64,000 bases of DNA from Rhodocyclus tenuis (lineage in GTDB: Bacteria > Pseudomonadota > Gammaproteobacteria > Burkholderiales > Rhodocyclaceae): positions 62,001 through 126,000 of the forward strand of contig NZ_JACIGE010000008.1 in assembly GCF_014197755.1 (NCBI RefSeq), written 5' to 3'. Each line of letters starts with the position of its first letter. Position 1 is the stretch's first letter. The translations under genes were made by a program, and so were the position numbers. The notes under the pieces were generated by a model that did not search any database, was not told where the DNA came from, and worked only from the letters and a program-made list of their open reading frames with translations. Positions 60,803 through 64,000 of this stretch are shown here, piece after piece.

Positions 60803-62447
60803 ACGCAACAAATTGGACAGGAAGGCCAATCTGACGCTGGATGTTGGGCGTGTCGTCGATATGCCCCCGGGCTGGGCTTTCACCATCGACTGCCCGCATC
60901 ACGGCAAGCTCAAGTTCGACTTCAATCCTTTCCGAGAGAGTGGGCGAGAAGACCTGGCCAGTCACATGCGAGATGCACTATGGAACATGCGGCATACATC
61001 CGTGGGAGCGACGCTTTATTCCTACTTGAATGTTGGCTTACGCCCGTTCTGGCGCTTCCTCGATGATCTGACGGCCGCGAGCGAGGAGATTGGCAGGTTG
61101 GATCAAATTGATCGCGCATTACTGGATCGGTATCTCGCTTGGTTGGAACTGCAATTGGTCTCCACTGGAAAGGACAGGGGCGAGCCGTGGTCGATTTCCT
61201 CTCGACGTGTGACCTTTAATCTCCTGAAATCGCTATTGCTAAACCGACAAAAGTCTGGCGCTCCGGTCAGTACTGACTTGAGCTTCCCGAGAAATCCTTT
61301 CCCGAACGCGAACCGACTATCGCAGAAACGGGAGGCGTATTCAGTTCCTGAGCAGAAGCGGATACTTGTCGCACTCAATCAGGATCTCAAGGCGATCCAC
61401 GAAGGCCGCGCGGATCTGTCAGGGCTGCAAGTCCTGGTTGTCCATCTGGTTCTCCTCGCGTTGGCGACGGGAAGGAACATGCAATCGCTCCTAGACATGA
61501 AGCGCGACAGTTTGCAGGCGCACCCGTTACCAGACCGGGAGCTTATGGTCACGTACAAAAGACGTGGTTGGTCGACACAAGCGACTTCGCTTCGCAAAAC
61601 ATTGGCACCAGAGGCCCAGAAAGCGCTGCAGGCCATCCCCACAACCATCGGGGAGCACTTTCGCGCTTTGTGTGCGATCACCGCACCACTTGTTGATGAA
61701 ATAGAGCAAAGGCATCAGGCGTACGTGTTCATCTGGCGCATCACGCATCTGGAGCGCAAGGGACAGGTCGTGCGACTGGATGGCCAGTTGGCAAACTCCG
61801 GCCTCCGAATGTTTGTGAAACGGCATGCACTTCAAGATGATCGAGGAAAGCCGTTGGCACTGAATATTGCTCGGCTGCGTCCCACATTTGCGACCGAGTT
61901 ATATCGGCGCACGCGGGACATACGCCGCGTTCAGCAAGCATTAGGGCACGCAAACGTTGAGACGACCGCACGCCACTATGCTGAGGCATCGCCCGAAGCA
62001 AAGCGCGACCACGCCATTGTTGTTGACGGGATGGTGAGTCAATTCACACGTATGGAGGTCGAAGGCCAGGTCCTGTTGGCAGCGGATGGGAAGATTCCGT
62101 TACAGGATATGAAACATCTCCTCGCGGGGGGCTACAGCACAGGAATCGCACGCTGCAAGAACCCATTCCGCGAAAACGAGTCAGTGTGCCAGAAATTCTT
62201 CCATTGCTTCAAGTGCCCGAGTATGTGTGTGTTTGAAGACGATCTGTGGCGGCTATTCAGCTTCTATTATCGGCTCCTCACAGAGCGTTCTAAGATCAAC
62301 TCGGCCCATTGGCTGAAAACCTACGGACCTATCATCCGTCGTATCGATACCGATATTGCCTCGCAGTTCCCAGCCGACAAGGTAGAAGCTTCTCGCCTCA
62401 AGGCACAACAGACCCCCCATCCCACTTGGAAAGGAATGCTGCTTTGA
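60792..62447 (+). CDS. Large tyrosine recombinase, second of the trio
   Basis: 551 residues from GTG at 60792, overlapping the first gene. Arg in LALATGRNMQSLLDM (about 236); the HxxR box reads ARLRPTFAT, so the usual His is Ala; ALGHANVETTARHYAEA holds the later His and Tyr. The C-terminal 110 residues add a cysteine cluster (CKNPFRENESVCQKFFHCFKCPSMC in parts), possibly zinc-binding. Large middle recombinases are a feature of trio elements such as Tn554-type ones. Confidence 0.88.
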   Translation: MAIRRNKLDRKANLTLDVGRVVDMPPGWAFTIDCPHHGKLKFDFNPFRESGREDLASHMRDALWNMRHTSVGATLYSYLNVGLRPFWRFLDDLTAASEEIGRLDQIDRALLDRYLAWLELQLVSTGKDRGEPWSISSRRVTFNLLKSLLLNRQKSGAPVSTDLSFPRNPFPNANRLSQKREAYSVPEQKRILVALNQDLKAIHEGRADLSGLQVLVVHLVLLALATGRNMQSLLDMKRDSLQAHPLPDRELMVTYKRRGWSTQATSLRKTLAPEAQKALQAIPTTIGEHFRALCAITAPLVDEIEQRHQAYVFIWRITHLERKGQVVRLDGQLANSGLRMFVKRHALQDDRGKPLALNIARLRPTFATELYRRTRDIRRVQQALGHANVETTARHYAEASPEAKRDHAIVVDGMVSQFTRMEVEGQVLLAADGKIPLQDMKHLLAGGYSTGIARCKNPFRENESVCQKFFHCFKCPSMCVFEDDLWRLFSFYYRLLTERSKINSAHWLKTYGPIIRRIDTDIASQFPADKVEASRLKAQQTPHPTWKGMLL

Positions 62448-62449
62448 GC

Positions 62450-64000
62450 ATGCCCTTACTTGATTTACGACCACTGAAGGGGGCTGCGCCAACAGAGAAA
62501 GCAATACGCCCAGTATCTGTCGCGATTCAACCTGATGGCACACCATTTGTAGTCAGTCGATTCGGTGATGACATCTGGGACTGGTATCCCTACCTGCCGA
62601 ACGCGAATCTTCCCCCCTCGCGCAAACGGCTGGATTGGAACATAACTCTACCGGATGGAAGCTTGTTGACAGATGCACAGCATGCGCACCTCCTGGATGC
62701 TGCCAAAGACTTTCTTTGGTCATTGTTCGCACAACCGATCGAAGGACGAAAACGTCCTATTCTGCGATCCCTGATCACGAAATCGTTCCCGCTGATTCTG
62801 CTTTTGCGCTGGATGGTGACAGTAGGAATTCGTCGATTCACGGATCTGAATGGCCTCACACTTGACTATGCCTCTGCTGCCAAGCGGACAAAAAGTGGAG
62901 TAGCGTCGCCAAAGACGGTTACGGCTCGACTATCAATATTGGAGGATATGTATCACCAGCGAAACAAGCTGAGCGACGCATTGATGGCACACCCATGGCC
63001 CGGCGAGGCGGCGACATCGTTGGCCGGAGAAAAGCAGGGCGGCATCCACCGTCGGGCAACGACGGCAGTTATTCCAGATAAGACGCTCGGGCAGCTTGCA
63101 TCCGCAGCTATCGACTACATTCGTAACAAGGCGCCGGAAATACTGGCTGCGGCCGAGGCTGTCGAAGCCGCAGGCGAGAAATTCGCAGCATCCGCTGTCA
63201 GCAAGTCATGGATTTCCATTCATCGCACCGAAGCGGCACGAGAGGCCGGCTATGCGGGAACCTATGAACTCATCAAAGAGGTGACAAGACTGCGCACCGC
63301 CTGTTACGTCTTGATTGACATGTTCTCGGGAATTCGCGATTCAGAAATGATGTCTCTATCTGAAGGATGTATTTGGGAAGGATCAAGCACCGATGGCAGC
63401 GTAGGCTTGATGTGGCTGCATGGCACGATCTACAAAACAGGGGTACGGCCGAAACGCTGGCTTGTTCCGCCAATCGTAGCCGAAGCCGTGCGGATATTGA
63501 CGCGAGTGACGGCATCTGTTCGCAGAGATATTGAAGATGAAAAAGAAATTCTCGCGAAGAAACTGGCCTCGTCGAGCCCCATCCAACGGGCAAGATTAAT
63601 CAAGCGCCTCGATATTGTGCGCAATGCGAAGTTCAGACTATTTGTTGCGAAGCAGGGCGGTGTGGCCAACGTGCTATGTGGCACACGAATGAACAAGCTC
63701 TTGAAGGAGTTTTGCGAACACTGCGGGATAAACGATGGCGATGGGCGCCCATACTCTCTTTACGCTCATCAGTTCCGGCGGACCTACGCGCACTTTGTCG
63801 CACGCTCTGAACTTGGGGATCTACTGACGTTACGAGACCACTTCGGCCATTGGTCAATTGACATGACCACTTATTACGCTGACGGTGGTGCAGACGAGTA
63901 CGAGGCCGACACGGAGTTGCTGGAAATGGTGTCCAAGGAGAAGGTGGACCGACAGGGCAAAATCATTGGCGGGTATCTGGATTCCGATACACCGCTGGCG
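62450..64000 (+). CDS. Tyrosine recombinase, third of the trio, runs off the window
   Basis: At least 517 residues; ATG at 62450, 3 bases after the previous stop. Arg in FSGIRDSEMMSLSEG (about 292), HQFRRTYAHF (about 440), DHFGHWSIDMTTYYADG (about 463) with the Tyr. Codon use is less GC-rich than in the core genome. The C-terminus and the element's right end lie beyond 64000. Confidence 0.9.
   Translation, partial: MPLLDLRPLKGAAPTEKAIRPVSVAIQPDGTPFVVSRFGDDIWDWYPYLPNANLPPSRKRLDWNITLPDGSLLTDAQHAHLLDAAKDFLWSLFAQPIEGRKRPILRSLITKSFPLILLLRWMVTVGIRRFTDLNGLTLDYASAAKRTKSGVASPKTVTARLSILEDMYHQRNKLSDALMAHPWPGEAATSLAGEKQGGIHRRATTAVIPDKTLGQLASAAIDYIRNKAPEILAAAEAVEAAGEKFAASAVSKSWISIHRTEAAREAGYAGTYELIKEVTRLRTACYVLIDMFSGIRDSEMMSLSEGCIWEGSSTDGSVGLMWLHGTIYKTGVRPKRWLVPPIVAEAVRILTRVTASVRRDIEDEKEILAKKLASSSPIQRARLIKRLDIVRNAKFRLFVAKQGGVANVLCGTRMNKLLKEFCEHCGINDGDGRPYSLYAHQFRRTYAHFVARSELGDLLTLRDHFGHWSIDMTTYYADGGADEYEADTELLEMVSKEKVDRQGKIIGGYLDSDTPLA

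Noticed and set aside
44807-64000. CRISPR array or phage-structural genes in the accessory region
   Set aside because: No regularly spaced direct repeats and no capsid, tail or terminase-like proteins were seen.

Overview
The window looks like a chromosomal segment of a GC-rich betaproteobacterium, most likely of the Rhodocyclales. This rests on gene order (trpS-scpA-scpB-rluB, then rimP-nusA-infB-rbfA-truB-rpsO-pnp; bfd-bfr; a gcvT-gcvH-gcvP cluster behind a tandem glycine riboswitch), on a PEP-CTERM protein, and on the general protein style. No rRNA gene or 16S fragment is present, so the assignment is inference.

1-44.5 kb is ordinary core genome. From left to right it holds: the 5' part of a five-PAS sensor histidine kinase; fliW; a gamma-carbonic anhydrase; a complete MacAB/TolC-type export operon; a small set of hypothetical genes and a methyltransferase; ylqF/rbgA; a YitT-type membrane protein; slyX; rlhA (U32 family); ettA; a Cache-GGEEF diguanylate cyclase; a free-standing lipoyl-domain protein beside ferredoxin-NADP reductase; glutathione peroxidase; a PEP-CTERM protein; nhaA; the glycine cleavage operon with its riboswitch; bfd and bfr with a Fur-box-like promoter; a seven-gene run from a PHP phosphatase to rluB; then the rimP-nusA-infB-rbfA-truB translation/transcription operon, whose leader carries two consecutive terminator-like hairpins; rpsO-pnp; and dksA.

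44.49-44.81 kb is a tRNA-Pro/tRNA-Arg/tRNA-His cluster. Directly after tRNA-His core synteny ends and an accessory island begins (about 44.8-59.28 kb). It carries a small regulatory/replication-like module, a ribbon-helix-helix protein, a VirD4/TraD-type coupling protein, a MobF (TrwC-like) relaxase-helicase, a DotA/TraY-family membrane protein, several small membrane or soluble hypotheticals and a DUF2513 protein. No VirB-type channel genes are visible, so it looks mobilizable rather than self-transmissible. At its right edge only the C-terminus of a tyrosine integrase survives on the minus strand.

59.28-64 kb is a second, visibly less GC-rich mobile element that appears to have broken that integrase. 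It has a small ORF followed by three overlapping or abutting tyrosine-recombinase genes on the plus strand; the third runs off the window. The nested arrangement (tRNA, then mobilizable island, then recombinase trio) is the most interesting part of the window.
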